A DNA stretch of 64,000 nucleotides, taken from the NCBI GenBank assembly GCA_028015205.1, contig CM051513.1:42536841-42600840 (forward strand). Direction: 5' to 3'. A model generated the notes under the pieces. It made no database searches, was not told the DNA's origin, and worked only from the letters and a program-made list of their open reading frames with translations. Each line of letters begins with the position of its first letter. Position 1 is the stretch's first letter. Shown piece after piece: positions 22,736 to 33,444 of this stretch. Source of the DNA: Mytilisepta virgata (lineage: Eukaryota > Mollusca > Bivalvia > Mytilida > Mytilidae). Position numbers and translations under genes: made by a program.

Positions 22736-23060
22736 GCGTACCTGTTTTTAATCTTAATTCAATTTTATGTAGTCATCAATAAATTTTATAAAAATTTAAA
22801 CACTTTGGCATACCTGATTTAATGTTTCCTTATTTTTAACCAACAGTGAAGTTTTACGACGAGTACATTGTAGCCCGTCATGTCGATATATAACAACTCG
22901 TTGTCGCTCGTAGCAAAATATTTGGAATACAGGGCAAATTATTTCTTAATTATACAGAAATCATTCTCGTATGATGATAATGTGCATATATAATATTGGC
23001 AAAGTCCACTTGTCAGGTGATCAATATCTGATCCTTTGCCACAAAAGCTGTCTTTTTATT

Positions 23061-23206
23061 ATAATTATATCTTGTAAAGAAATACTGTAAATTTCCTATT
23101 ACAGCCAAACTTTGTGTTAAGGTTAATATCTATAATTATATTTTGTAAAGAAATACTGTATATTTCCTATTACAGTCAAACTTTGTTGTGTTAAGGTAAA
23201 TATCTG
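23061..23206. repeat. 71-bp direct tandem duplication
   Basis: ATAATTATAT starts at 23061 and 23132, each followed by TTGTAAAGAAATACTGTA, TTTCCTATTACAG and CAAACTTTG with a GTTAAGG ending. The copies differ at a few positions and by a small insertion (TTGTG). Confidence 0.85.
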
Positions 23207-23412
23207 TTCATTTCACTAATTATCAAACATTTAAATGACATTTTATCTTCAAGGATAACCTTAAAACTAAAAAATGCCCCCAAAAATGAAGATAACTTAA
23301 TTTGTTTTAGTCCGACTTATTGGATTTAAAAAAAAATGAGGATTGATTTTCCATAATGTAAGAATAGACAGGATTTAAAGCTACAATTGTTGTAGTGATC
23401 TAGCTATGTACG

Positions 23413-23478
23413 TGATTTCAATATCAGCCCGAGGGATGATACTGCATATGATACGGACCTCGGGTTGATATCGAAATC
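23413..23478. repeat. Inverted repeat with 20-bp arms around CCCGAG
   Basis: The left arm GATTTCAATATCAGCCCGAG and the right arm CTCGGGTTGATATCGAAATC are reverse complements with two mismatches, separated by 26 bases. The surrounding GATACTGCATATGATACGGA and GATACGGCATGTGATACGGA are themselves near-direct repeats, so the locus is a nested small element. Confidence 0.75.
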
Positions 23479-24889
23479 TCAGGGAGATACGGCATGTGAT
23501 ACGGATTTTGCCCTGTATTATTCTCTATACACACCCAACAAAAGTTGGAAAAAGGTTGAATTCTACAGAAAATCTGGAAGATCACAAATTATAATGACGG
23601 TCACAAGAAAAAATACACTAAATTATAACGATTAAAATTTTGAGATATCGTCTTGTATACATATGCCTTTAAAATTTATAGTAACTCCAAATATCTCCCA
23701 ATCAAAAAACTATGCATGTTAGCAGTTCTGTCTATGTTTTTATCAATTCTGAACTCTAGGAGATTTGCGTTCACGAACTTTTATTTCACATCTTGATGCG
23801 AGTAAATGTCTGGGAAACATCTCCTAAGATAATATTTCATGACCTACCAAACTAATCGAAAGGTAATCATGTCTCGCTGTGTTAACGGCACCAGGTGGCC
23901 GGTAAAGAGTCTGACGATATGTCTTCTCATTTGTGATATGGGAATTCGTATTTAGTCAATCAAGTCATGATATTACGGAATCTTGTTTCAGATATTTAAA
24001 TATTCGGGGGTCGATGAAACGGTCGCATGTAAACATTTTTCAATAGTGATGATTAAAATTATTTCATAAGGAATCAATTTAATTAGTAATACCAAGGAGG
24101 AAAACATATTGGGTGGTTATTCAGAATTTATAAGGTTATTCAGAATGCAAAATCGTACAAAAATGTATTTCCACTACCAACTTGTCTACGACCTTTCATT
24201 TAGAAACTTAAACGTTGTATCTGCGAAAAAGTTTGGCTCAATGTTTTTGAATCGGTTTCTAATACACATTTCATCAATATCCTGCATTAAACAGGCACAA
24301 TCAACATACCAATATTTCAACCTTTACATGTACGGAGCTCTCCCAGATTGTATATAATTAACTTCTGAATTATGTATGTAATTATTTCCTTTAATTCAAC
24401 ATACCAATCTTTAATATAAATTTATCAATATACAATAAATTACATACTGCAGTAATGAAATATAATTGTATCCCTTATATGTGAAATACTATAACAGTTA
24501 CGGTGATCTGTTTTTTAAATTGCCACATGTGTTGACTTTTATTACATGAATTCAATTACCGATAGGTTATGCATAAGTGTAACTTTCTGAAAGCTGATAC
24601 TTTGGAAATCCACTTTTGGAACAGCATCATTAAATATATAGGACAAAAAAATACGGAAGCGACAATACAGTGAAAAAGTTCGAATCCCAGGGAAAAGTCG
24701 TGAGAATGAAACACAAAGAAAAAAAACGCCACAAGGACACATGTACAATGTATAGAAAAGGAATAAAAGCATTTGCTAAAATAACAAACACAAAATGAAA
24801 TTGTTTGATACCAATTTTGATGCAAAATATTTGCATGTTTCGTTGATTTAAGACTGATCTGTTGTGCTCAAGGCGTAAAATGTTGGAAA
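23479..24889. other. Non-coding stretch with repeat scraps
   Basis: No coding exon is supported. 24640-24700 and 12780-12830 share a loose pattern (AATACGGAAGCGACAA versus AATACCGAAGCGACAA), which suggests common descent from a dispersed element. A family F4 fragment lies at 24795-24875. Three overlapping minus-strand frames at 24542-24893 lie over these scraps. Confidence 0.4.
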
Positions 24890-27370
24890 CCAAAACAACA
24901 ATCCAACTTGGGGCTCCTCACCTGGATTTAACATGTTTACCTTGAGCACGACTAAAATTTAAGTGAAGCAGTCAATTTGGCTGGTTAAACTAAATATGGA
25001 CGTGGTGTTCATCTTGACTGACAGTCGGGATCATCGGACACAATCCTGAAAAGGACCATTGCTGCCAAGTCTAGATTTAACTGGTAAAGTGGTTTCAGAC
25101 AAGAAGATTTTTAAATGAATTTCCCGTAATGTCCTATGTTAAACCAAGTTCGACTGTGGTGGTCATTTTGGTTGACAGTCCAAATGATCCGACACAATTC
25201 TGAAAGAGGACCATCTAAGGTCCATTGCTTCTAAGTTTTTTTCCAATTGGCTCAGTGGTGTCAGACAAGACGATTTTTCAGTGATATTTTCCCATAGGGT
25301 TCAATGTCAAACTAAGTTCGGCTGTGGCAGCGGTCTTGATTGAAAGTCTGGGTATTCGGACATATGTATGAGGGCCCTCTAAGGAACATTTCTGCCGAGT
25401 CTTAAGGTTAAACCAAGTTCGGCTGTGACAGCAATCTTGGTTGATAGACTACGTATTTGGACATATTTCTGAAAGAGGACCATTTAAGCCTTAAGGACCA
25501 TTACTGCCAAGTCTGGTTCCAACTGGCCTTGTGGTTTCAGAGAAGAATTTTAAATGCATTTTCCCATTGTTCGGCTGTGGCAACCATCTTGGCGGACGGT
25601 CCGGTCATCGAACACAATTACAAAAGAGGTTCATGTAGGGACTATTTCTGCCAACTTTACTTTCAATTGGCTCAGTAGTTTCAGACAAGAAGATTTTTAA
25701 ATGAATTTCCCATAGGGTCTTATGTCAAAATAAATCGGCTGTGGCGGCCATCTTTGTAGAAATTCCGGGTCATCGGACACATTTCATTTCTAAAAGGGGA
25801 CCATCTAAGGACCATTGCTGCCAAATCTGGTTCCAATTAGCCTTGTGGTTTCAGAGAAGATTTTAATTGAATTTTCCCTTAGGGTTCGGCTGTGGAGGCC
25901 ATTTTGGTTGAAAGTCCGGGTAATCGGACATAATTCTAAAAGAGGACCATCTAATGACCATTGCTGCCAACTTAAGTTCCAATTGGCTCAGTAGTTTCCG
26001 ACAAGACGTTTTTTAAATGAATTTTCCCACAGGGTCCTATATTAAACTAACTTCGGTTGTGGCGGCCTTCTTGGTTGACAGTCTTGGTCATTGCACACAA
26101 TTTTGAAAGAGGACCTCCTAAGGAACATTGCCGCCACGTCTGGTTCCAATTGTAGTTTCATAAAAGAAGATTTGTTTTAATCCCCCCCTTTTTTCTATTT
26201 TAGTCAAAGCAGCCATGTCAGTTGGACTTGGGAGATGCTGGGAACAATTTCTGAAGGGGACCGCCCAATGGCCATTGCACCAAAGTTTGGTCCCAACTGG
26301 TCAATTGGTTTCAGAGAAAAAGATATTCAAAGAAAAGGTTACGCCAGACGACGGCCACGGACAACGACAGACAATGGACGCCAAATGATGGTAATAGCTG
26401 ACTTGGCCCTATGACCAAAAGCTGTAAAGCAAAGCTGTATTTTCAGAATCGTATGTCCGTCCTTGTGCCATTTCAGTATTGCAGAATAACATAATGTACA
26501 ATATTTCTAAAGTTCCCATAAGTAACTCTAGTACGTATTATAATAATGATAATCAAACTAGAGGTTCTCAAGAGACTGTATCGCCCACCTGGATTTAACT
26601 TGTCACCTTGAGCAGGACTAAAAATGTAAGTGTAGCAGTCAATTTGGCTGGTTTTTTCCATAATAATACTATATAAAACTAAGTTCGGCTGTGGCAGCCA
26701 TCTTGGTTGACAGTCCAGGTCGTCAATGGACACATTTCTAAAAGAGAACCACCTAAGGACCAATACTGCCGAGTCTTGTTCCAACTAGCTCAGTGATTTC
26801 AGACAAGAATATTTTTTTTATATTTTCCCATAGGGTTCTATATAAAACTAACAGCTGTGGTTCCATCTTGGTTCACAGCCAGGGTCACCGGACACAATTC
26901 TGAAAGAGGACCATTACTGCAAGTCTGGGGCCAATTCCTCTGGTGGTTTCAGACAACAAGATCTTTAAATAAATTTTTCCATAGTGTCCTATGTTAAAAT
27001 AAGCATTTACCAAAAAGTGGCTGCCTTAAACTTACATGACTTATCAATTTTTTTTTTTAATTTGCAAAAACAAAATCACAAACCATACCATATAGTCTTA
27101 TGTTAAACTAAGTCCGGTCATGGCGGCCATATTGGATGGCGCCAGGAAAACTAAAAAGCCATTTTAAAAGGGGCTATCCAAGGACCATTCCACTAAAGTT
27201 TGGTTCAAATTGGTCCATTGGTCTCAGAGAAGACTCCTATAGAGTCCAATGTTAAACTATGTCCGATCATGGCAGCCATATTGGATGGCGCATGGGAAAA
27301 CTTTAAAGGGGACCATTCAATGACCACACCACTAAATTAGGAAGGAAGTGCAGTTTTGGACGGACAATGC
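24890..27370 (+). repeat. Long degenerate array, family F2
   Basis: About a dozen imperfect units of roughly 150-170 bases repeat the order AAGTTCGGCTGTGG, CGGCCATCTTGGTTGACAGT, CCGGGTCATCGGACACAATT, CTGAAAGAGGACCATCTAAG, GACCATTGCTGCCAAGTCTG, GTTCCAATTGGCTCAGTGG, TTTCAGACAAGAAGATTTTT and CCCATAGGGTCCTATGTTAA. The plan persists although single units are deleted or rearranged. A terminal block near 26330-26440 carries TTACGCCAGACGACGG and GACGCCAAATGATGG. Frames inside (25457-25678 plus, 26473-26784 minus) are repeat by-products. The array has relatives at 9040-9410, 47640-48750 and 51780-52010. Confidence 0.85.
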
Positions 27371-27510
27371 ATATTTAAAAAAAACCTTTGTATGAAAAGG
27401 CAGAAAAATTATATAAAGACTGATTTATTTATTTGTTATTCAATTTTTCATAATTTTTTTTCAATAAATTTTTGCATAAATTCTTATTGCTTTACAACAT
27501 AGAAAGAGAG

Positions 27511-27990
27511 GGTCGGTTTTAATGCTGCTGATGAGAGAGAAGACCAAAAACCAAATATATATTAAACAAGAAGTACTCAACCAAAAATACCGAAATAGGA
27601 AGCCAAATTTCAGCTAAGGAGATCTACCATGTGCAATATAAGGAATTGAACCCTTAGTATTTCTATTAATTTTGAATTTTGCTAAATACTGGTAATTTCT
27701 GTAACAAATCAATGAATAATCATGTCAGACAAGTCTGGCGACTGGGTTGGCGAATACCCTCGGGGACCTAGTGTCTACCAGCAGAGGCATCATCCCAGGA
27801 GTTTCAAAATAACAATCCAAAGATACTAATATTAGATATAGTAAATTTATATTATGGTGTATACGACGCATTTCAAGGAGTTACCTCTCATCAGCAGCAT
27901 TAAAACCGAAACATTTGGAAGACCAAAAACCAAACGTATATTAAACAAGACGTTCTCAACCAAAAATACCGAAATAGGAAGCCAAATTTC
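27511..27990 (-). repeat. 378-bp family element, copy in inverted junction
   Basis: From about 27538 to 27990 this is the reverse-complement orientation of the unit arrayed at 61.1-62.2 kb, carrying ACCAAAAACCAAA, GAAGTACTCAACC, GGAAGCCAAATTTCAGC, GGAGATCTACCATGTGCAAT and GCGAATACCCTCGGGGACCT. It spans slightly more than one unit. The first bases (CGGTTTTAATGCTGCTGATG at 27515-27534) are in the opposite orientation, so the left end is a head-to-head junction. The right end abuts the 1-kb duplicated segment. Confidence 0.85.
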
Positions 27991-27993
27991 AGC

Positions 27994-29016
27994 AACCATT
28001 CATCTGACCTATTGTCAAAATGTTTTGAATTATCCGTTTTAAAATGACGTCCGGGAATAAATCTTTTTTTAAACAAAATAAAAACTCTTACAAATAGCAT
28101 TATTGTTCTTAATTTTATTAGAAAAAATATTGAATATTAAGATCAGCTACTCTTACGAAATATAATTATTTTAAATGCACTGCTATTTGTTATACATAAA
28201 TATATAAACCGTCATAAAAATAAAACATACCTTTCATCCTACACTATGTTCTTTCCTATTAAATACCAAAGTAAAACCACTTCTGAAATATTGATATATT
28301 ATGTCTTCAACAATCGTTCGTTGTGCAATTTTTGTATGTAATGAAATGTTTTTTTCATGAGAGAATAGTTTAAAACTTATGTATATCTAATATCAAGTTT
28401 CGTCCCGATCAAGTTTCCTTAGGTTTTAGTCGCACAATGTTTTAATACATTGACTAATTAGGACAAAATCAGGATAAAATACAATATCACAAACGCAAAA
28501 TTGTTCTGTAGCTCGTCATTATAAGCTGACATAAATAAGATCAGTTGGTCTATATTTATGGAATAATCCGCACATTGTAGTGTGTGTGACTGACGTATGG
28601 GCAAATGTAAAAATTGTATAAAATAAACTTAATATGTTTTACCATTTATATTTATAGAGACATTTTCAACGATTACTAAGACTATGAACAATCTTACTGT
28701 TTTATTGTAAACACACAATTACAATATTTTAAGTTAAAAGGATCACATGTTTAAACAATATAGTTTGTGTAAGGTGACAGTCCAAAAAATTAATAAAAAT
28801 AATTTTCCATACAATATCTACCAATAAATTTACAATGTATGTTAATTCTTTCATGCAAATAGATATTATAAGATTTCTTATTTCACTACTTTATCAACTT
28901 TTTGTAGACAGAAGGTGAATTTTCAAACTGATTTTTAATATACTGTTTACAAATAAAACATAAATCAATTAACGAAAATTTCAGGGAGCGAATTTGCGAC
29001 GCCCTATCGACACCAT
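27994..29016. repeat. 1-kb duplicated segment, copy 2
   Basis: This is the direct-orientation partner of 19273-20268, slightly longer because of small insertions (for example TTTCCTTAG near 28417). Its left end directly follows a 378-bp family element; copy 1 has unrelated flanks. Both copies end at TATCGACACCA, which supports a discrete duplicated unit. Confidence 0.85.
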
Positions 29017-29215
29017 TTGCGAGGATTGTCTCGATAAACGATGCTAGTCCGTCGGATGGGGACGAAAAATGGTTGTCCCGTGTTAAGGGAGAGCAACACC
29101 CTTAGCACGTTAATGACTCCTATGTAGATGTCGACAAAGAGTAGGCTAAAATGCCGCTACAGGGGCCCGTCTCGCACCCGCCAAGTGGAGAGGGATTAGT
29201 ATAAGTCGGTATAAC
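29017..29215. repeat. Dispersed-repeat-like block (GTCGGATGGGGACG)
   Basis: The block contains TCCGTCGGATGGGGACG, GTTGTCCCGTGTTAAGGGAG, CCTTAGCACGTTAATGACTC and a GC-rich close. Its G+C content stands out from the flanks. I associate this order of motifs with widespread mollusc repeats, possibly a SINE body, but that is recall without a search. No second copy was seen in the window. Confidence 0.5.
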
Positions 29216-30470
29216 TTGTTTCCCAAACCACTATAAATAAATAATTTAAACTAATTAAAGAAAGGTTAAACATTGGTGTGTTCTAAATATAATTTTCAAT
29301 CGAAATAGCTATGTGTATTTCAAAACCTATCCACTGGCAATTAGCCTTTTTCTATGTTGTCTATTTTAATAATTTACCTTGGAGTTAGATTCTATCGTTC
29401 AAATGAACAGTATTCAAATACGTATTAAATAAAAGTGTCGTTTCCTTTTCTCATGAAACCATTGATTCCAAATCTTTTTGGTTACATAATACTTACTACC
29501 GTATGAAATAAACCAAAATCGCAACACGAAATCTGTCCACTATCCTGCAATAAACATTTAAAGGTACCAATTCAGAGCAGCAATTGAAAAATCAATCTTC
29601 AACTTATTTTTAAACGTTTAGGTTTTTCCAGAAGAAAACACTTTTTGATTTAAATAATTTGTATTTGTGAAATCTGTGCAATAAAAATCGTTTTACTTTT
29701 TACTAGTTTACATCATCGAATATCGATTTTCAATTACGGCGATGTTATTCGTCATAAATTAGATAGTACCTATTGGATTTACCCAAATATATACTAGCTA
29801 AACAATAAAAAATTTCATTTAGTGCATAAATATTTTGGAGACAAGAAGTTATCATTTGTGAAAAAGGTATTCGTAGTATATAGAGAGACCTATAAATAGA
29901 AAAATAAATAAGATAAAATATTATCAAATAGAATAATTCAAAGTCATCCGATTGTTTTTGGTAGTTTTGCAGGGTTATCAAAAGGGTTAAAACTGAGGTT
30001 GTGTCCTCTAGGTTGACCCAACCTTCTTTACCCTTTGAAAAATACATATATTTGTGAATTTTTCTTGTTAATAAGATGCATTTACCGCCTCAGTGCAGTT
30101 GTAAATGAGTATGTATGCCAACACAAATGCACTGTTGAAATAGACACCTTTAATTTTGATATTAATTAAATGTTCTATATCGAACTAAATTAATTTACAG
30201 ATCCAGTGCGGCGTGTTGTTGTTCATAAACCGTTAATTTTAGTAGTAAACTCCTCTTTTTTGCATAGTACAAAATAAAGTAACAGTTACTAAAATAGAAA
30301 AAATATGTTCGTGTTGTTTCTATACAAAATTTGGGAAACATTTTCAAACATACGTCTTCAAATATGAAAATATTTATTACAGTTTTCGACAATTAATATT
30401 CCTTTTAGATCTTACCCGTTATTCTCTTTGGTATCTGTATATATTATAAATATGTATTTTTTTTTTGTTT
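29216..30470. other. Non-coding stretch, no gene seen
   Basis: No exon, array or RNA gene is supported. The minus-strand frames at 29745-30047 and 30195-30392 are low-complexity and lack motifs. Confidence 0.4.
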
Positions 30471-30680
30471 GTTTAGTTGGGGATTTACTCCGTTTTCAGT
30501 ACATTTGGCTACTTCGCGGTGGCCAGTTTTTATTGGCGGAGGAAGCCGGAGCACCCGGAGAGAACCACCGACATTCGGTTTGAAAATTGGCAATGCTTGA
30601 CAATTAAGATCGGAGTCGAACACACCCCGCCACAGGTGAGATTCAAACTCAAAACCTCAGTGTTGCAGGCTAGTGATCAA
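30471..30680 (-). mobile_element. SINE, truncated at the tRNA-like head
   Basis: The body matches 33200-33444: TTTAGTTGGGGATTTACTCC, CACATTTGGCTACTTCGCGG region, GGCCAGTTTTTATTGGCGGA, GAAGCCGGAGCACCCGGAGA and GAACCACCGACATTCGG. The B-box-like block is present (as AGATTCAAACTC on the plus strand), but the A-box side is missing after AGGCTAGTGATCA. Transcription would run on the minus strand. The plus-strand frame at 30477-30683 is a by-product. Confidence 0.75.
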
Positions 30681-31009
30681 TAGTCTATTATATTCTGATT
30701 GTATTATCTCCCATTTTCTTGCGCTTTTCATTGAGAGTTTTTTGTCTTTCATTGGACTGTATCGATATAAAGTCGCCCTTTGAGGTCTTTAGGCTCGGAC
30801 ATTTTGCTGAAAGGTCAAGTGCTTAAAAGAGAGACTGAACGCCTAAACTCACACACCATACCTAAAGAAATGCGCGGGAAACTGGAAAATTCAATCCAGA
30901 ATATGGACCTCTGTTATTGCGGGGAAAAAAGGGATAATAGACAAATAAGACGACTCCAGAAATTTCGCAAAAATTATCACCCTTACAATTCCGATTAAAA
31001 ACCCCTAGT

Positions 31010-31720
31010 GTCATCAATTTTAGATAAAACTATAAAATCTTATGGCGCATCTACATATGTTGCGTGACAACAATGTAAAGAAATAAAATGCATACACTGT
31101 AACTTTAGTTTGACCCGGCCGGGGATCGAACCGGCGACCTTCCGCATTTGAAGCGATCACGCTAGACCGAGACCGCCAAGGCGGTCTAAACCGGGTTGAA
31201 GATGAAGATCGTCGGCAGTATAAAGAGATTTGAAATAAAAATATCACCCACATTATTCATCAAAATTGGTATCAAAGAATTATATGTTAGAAAAAGACGA
31301 GATAACATCACCAGCTGAAATTCGAACCATATGGGCCCCAATTAAAGAAATATTACTGCACATCTACATATGATTCATGATAAAACTGCATGGAAATAAA
31401 ATGAATAAATTCAAAAATGAAAGATAAGCTTACATCACAATGTGAGATCCGATTTTAATTTGAAAATAAAAATTCTACAACCTAACTGTACGTCTGCATA
31501 TGGTGCATGACATTGCTGTAAAGAAATAAAATGCAGAAATTCAAAACTGAAAGGCTAATTTCGTCAGAAGCTTGAAATTGTAATTTCCTAAGTTCGACCT
31601 TATGGACCCCAAGTTTAGAAAATCAAAATTCAAAAACCTTATTGCGCATTTACTGGTAGTAAAATGTATGCAACAATTCCATATCAAAATTAAAAAATTC
31701 CTAAACTCAAAAATCGAGGA
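31010..31720 (-). repeat. F1 units in inverted orientation around a tRNA-like head
   Basis: About four units appear in reverse complement relative to 3760-4700. Recurring blocks are GCNCATCTACATATGNTNCATGA, GTAAAGAAATAAAATGCA, AATTCAAAAATGAAAG and GGNCCCCAA. A tRNA-like sequence (31112-31190) lies between the first unit (31020-31100) and the rest. Confidence 0.75.
31112..31190 (-). other. tRNA-like SINE head or tRNA pseudogene
   Basis: On the minus strand the sequence carries GGTCGCCGGTTCGATCCCCG, a good B box (GGTTCGATCC), with an upstream GGTCTAGCG A-box-like segment and CCGGGTCA at the 3' end. The T arm GCCGG/CCGGC encloses an 8-nt loop rather than 7, and the 5' half forms its own hairpin (GACCGCC/GGCGGTC). 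It therefore does not fold as a standard functional tRNA. A SINE head is the best reading. Confidence 0.55.
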
Positions 31721-32349
31721 AGAGTTGATATCAGAAATAAGTGTGACAGACGAACGAACGGAGACAATCGTTATATCTCCGAACTTTCTTTGAAAGTAAA
31801 GTGTGAGACATTTAAACATAATTAGTTCGCATAAGTAGTCATTCACGATGTTGAGGTTTTAGTCGTATGTTATACATTACCTACCTCAAAAGAACTGTAT
31901 TGATGATATAATAACAGCTTATACGTATAAAACAGTGAATGTAATGCTAATAAACATTCAAATATTTATTTGATGTCATATCATCCAGGTTAATATTTAT
32001 CATGTGCAAAGCATGTGCTTATATAGATTAACTGGCAAATAATTTCCTCATCCCGTGACTATTTCTCTTTTATATTTGATGTACTTAGTCATTTTAAATG
32101 GGAAAAAATAATTTCCTCAATATTAAATTTATTTAGTTATCCATATTTAGACGGGATATACATTTACGGTTAACGTATTGTTTATATCTGTTTTGTTTTT
32201 ATATATTGCATAATGACGATTCTGGTTTACCAGAATTTTGCATTGTACGCAAGAGATTTCACTATACGTTAACCAATTTTAATTGCCTTTTGTTTTGAGA
32301 TATCCTATGTTTATCGGTATTTCATTTTAATGAAAAGGAAAGAATGTAG

Positions 32350-33035
32350 GATTGACTTAGTCATGTTAGTAAAGTCAAGAAATACCAAAGTGATATTCGA
32401 AGGAGAGAAAATCGTAACAACTGACAAACTCCGGAGAACAACGAAGACAAGACCAAAACAATACATGAACTACAATTAAAAACTAAAAACATATGAACAA
32501 CATGGAACCCACCAAAACACCGGGGTAAACTCAGGTGCTCCGGAAGAGTAAGCTTCCTGCAGGACACCCTCCATGCTGTCCATATCAAATCCGATATGAG
32601 GAAGGGATAATATCAATGGAACAGGTCCATTTTCATTTTGGGAAACGGCTTTTTGATACCTGTCAACAAAGTCATGATGACGCCCATAAAACTTTAATAA
32701 GGATGACTTCAGCTAAGGAGCAAGGTACCCCTGTCAGAGAAACTTTTCTGTCAGGAGCCGGGTTATGTCTAGGAAGTCAATGAATATGTCACAAGCTCTG
32801 GGATAACGTCTGGAATATTGCCGCTCAAAAATGGGAAGTTGACGATTGGAAAGTCAAAGTCATCCCGTTTGTCGTAAAGTTTTGTATTCAACCTTCCTCT
32901 GGTGTCAATTTCAAGGCGAAGGTCAAGATAAGATGCAGACTCGGCAGTGTCTGTGGTATCCTTAATTTCGAGCTGATTGGGATAGATGAGATGTAAGACA
33001 TTCCCAAAACGTGAATTGTTGAGTGATATTCCCAA
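32350..33035 (-). pseudogene. Broken reverse-transcriptase fragment with 3' tail
   Basis: From 33035 down to about 32810 a minus-strand frame carries SASYLDLRLEIDTRGRLNTK and LYDKRDDFDFPIVNFPFLS. I recognise this as the C-terminal part of a retroelement reverse transcriptase common in bivalve and other marine invertebrate genomes. After SGNIPD, about 15 codons appear missing and the frame shifts; RACDIFIDFLD follows in another frame. In-frame stops interrupt the next segment. A later piece reads KSSLLKFYGRHHDFVDRY. 32350-32580 carries the 3' tail shared with 2091-2300 and 6515-6735. The element is not functional. Confidence 0.8.
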
Positions 33036-33199
33036 AACGTGAATTAAATGGACGTAGATTCAGAAAATAAATTTAGGATCACTTCCTTTTACTTCTCTAA
33101 AACATATTTTTGCTTAATACTTCTATCCAAATGGCTGATCGTGTCATAGTTTTATATTTGGTTCTTTTAGTCGTTGATTTCATAAATTATTTATATTGT

Positions 33200-33444
33200 T
33201 TGTTTAGTTGGGGTTTTACGCCGTTTTCAGCACATTTGGCTATTTCGCGGCGGCCAGTTTTTATTGGTGGAAGAAGCCGGAGTACCCCAAGAGAACCATC
33301 GACCTTCGACAGGAAAATTGAAATCCTTGTCAATTAGGATCGGCGTCGAACACACACCGCCACAGGTGAGATTAGAACTCAAAACCTCAGTGTTGACAGT
33401 GTAGTCATGACGAACTACCTAGACCACCTGGCCACCGAGGCCCC
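33200..33444 (-). mobile_element. tRNA-derived SINE, near complete
   Basis: On the minus strand the element opens with GGGGCCTCGGTGGCCAGGTG followed by GTCTAG, an A-box-like tRNA head. Then comes a B-box-like GAGTTCTAATCTC. The body ends at CCCCAACTAAAC. The body matches the truncated copy at 30471-30680. Bodies of this kind are frequent in bivalve genomes; an assignment to a named SINE family would need a repeat-library comparison. Plus-strand frames over it are by-products. Confidence 0.75.

Noticed and set aside
24542..24893. Three overlapping minus-strand frames rich in F, C and L
   Set aside because: All three frames of one strand are open over the same bases, which reflects composition. 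The stretch also overlaps repeat debris.
25457..25678. 73-codon plus-strand frame
   Set aside because: It lies within the F2 array and repeats the array's own words (LKDHYCQVWFQLA and similar).
30477..30683. 68-codon plus-strand frame
   Set aside because: It translates the body of a SINE in the antisense direction.
31112..31190. Functional tRNA gene on the minus strand
   Set aside because: The B box is good, but the T loop has eight bases and the 5' half forms its own hairpin, so a standard cloverleaf does not form. A SINE head is more likely.
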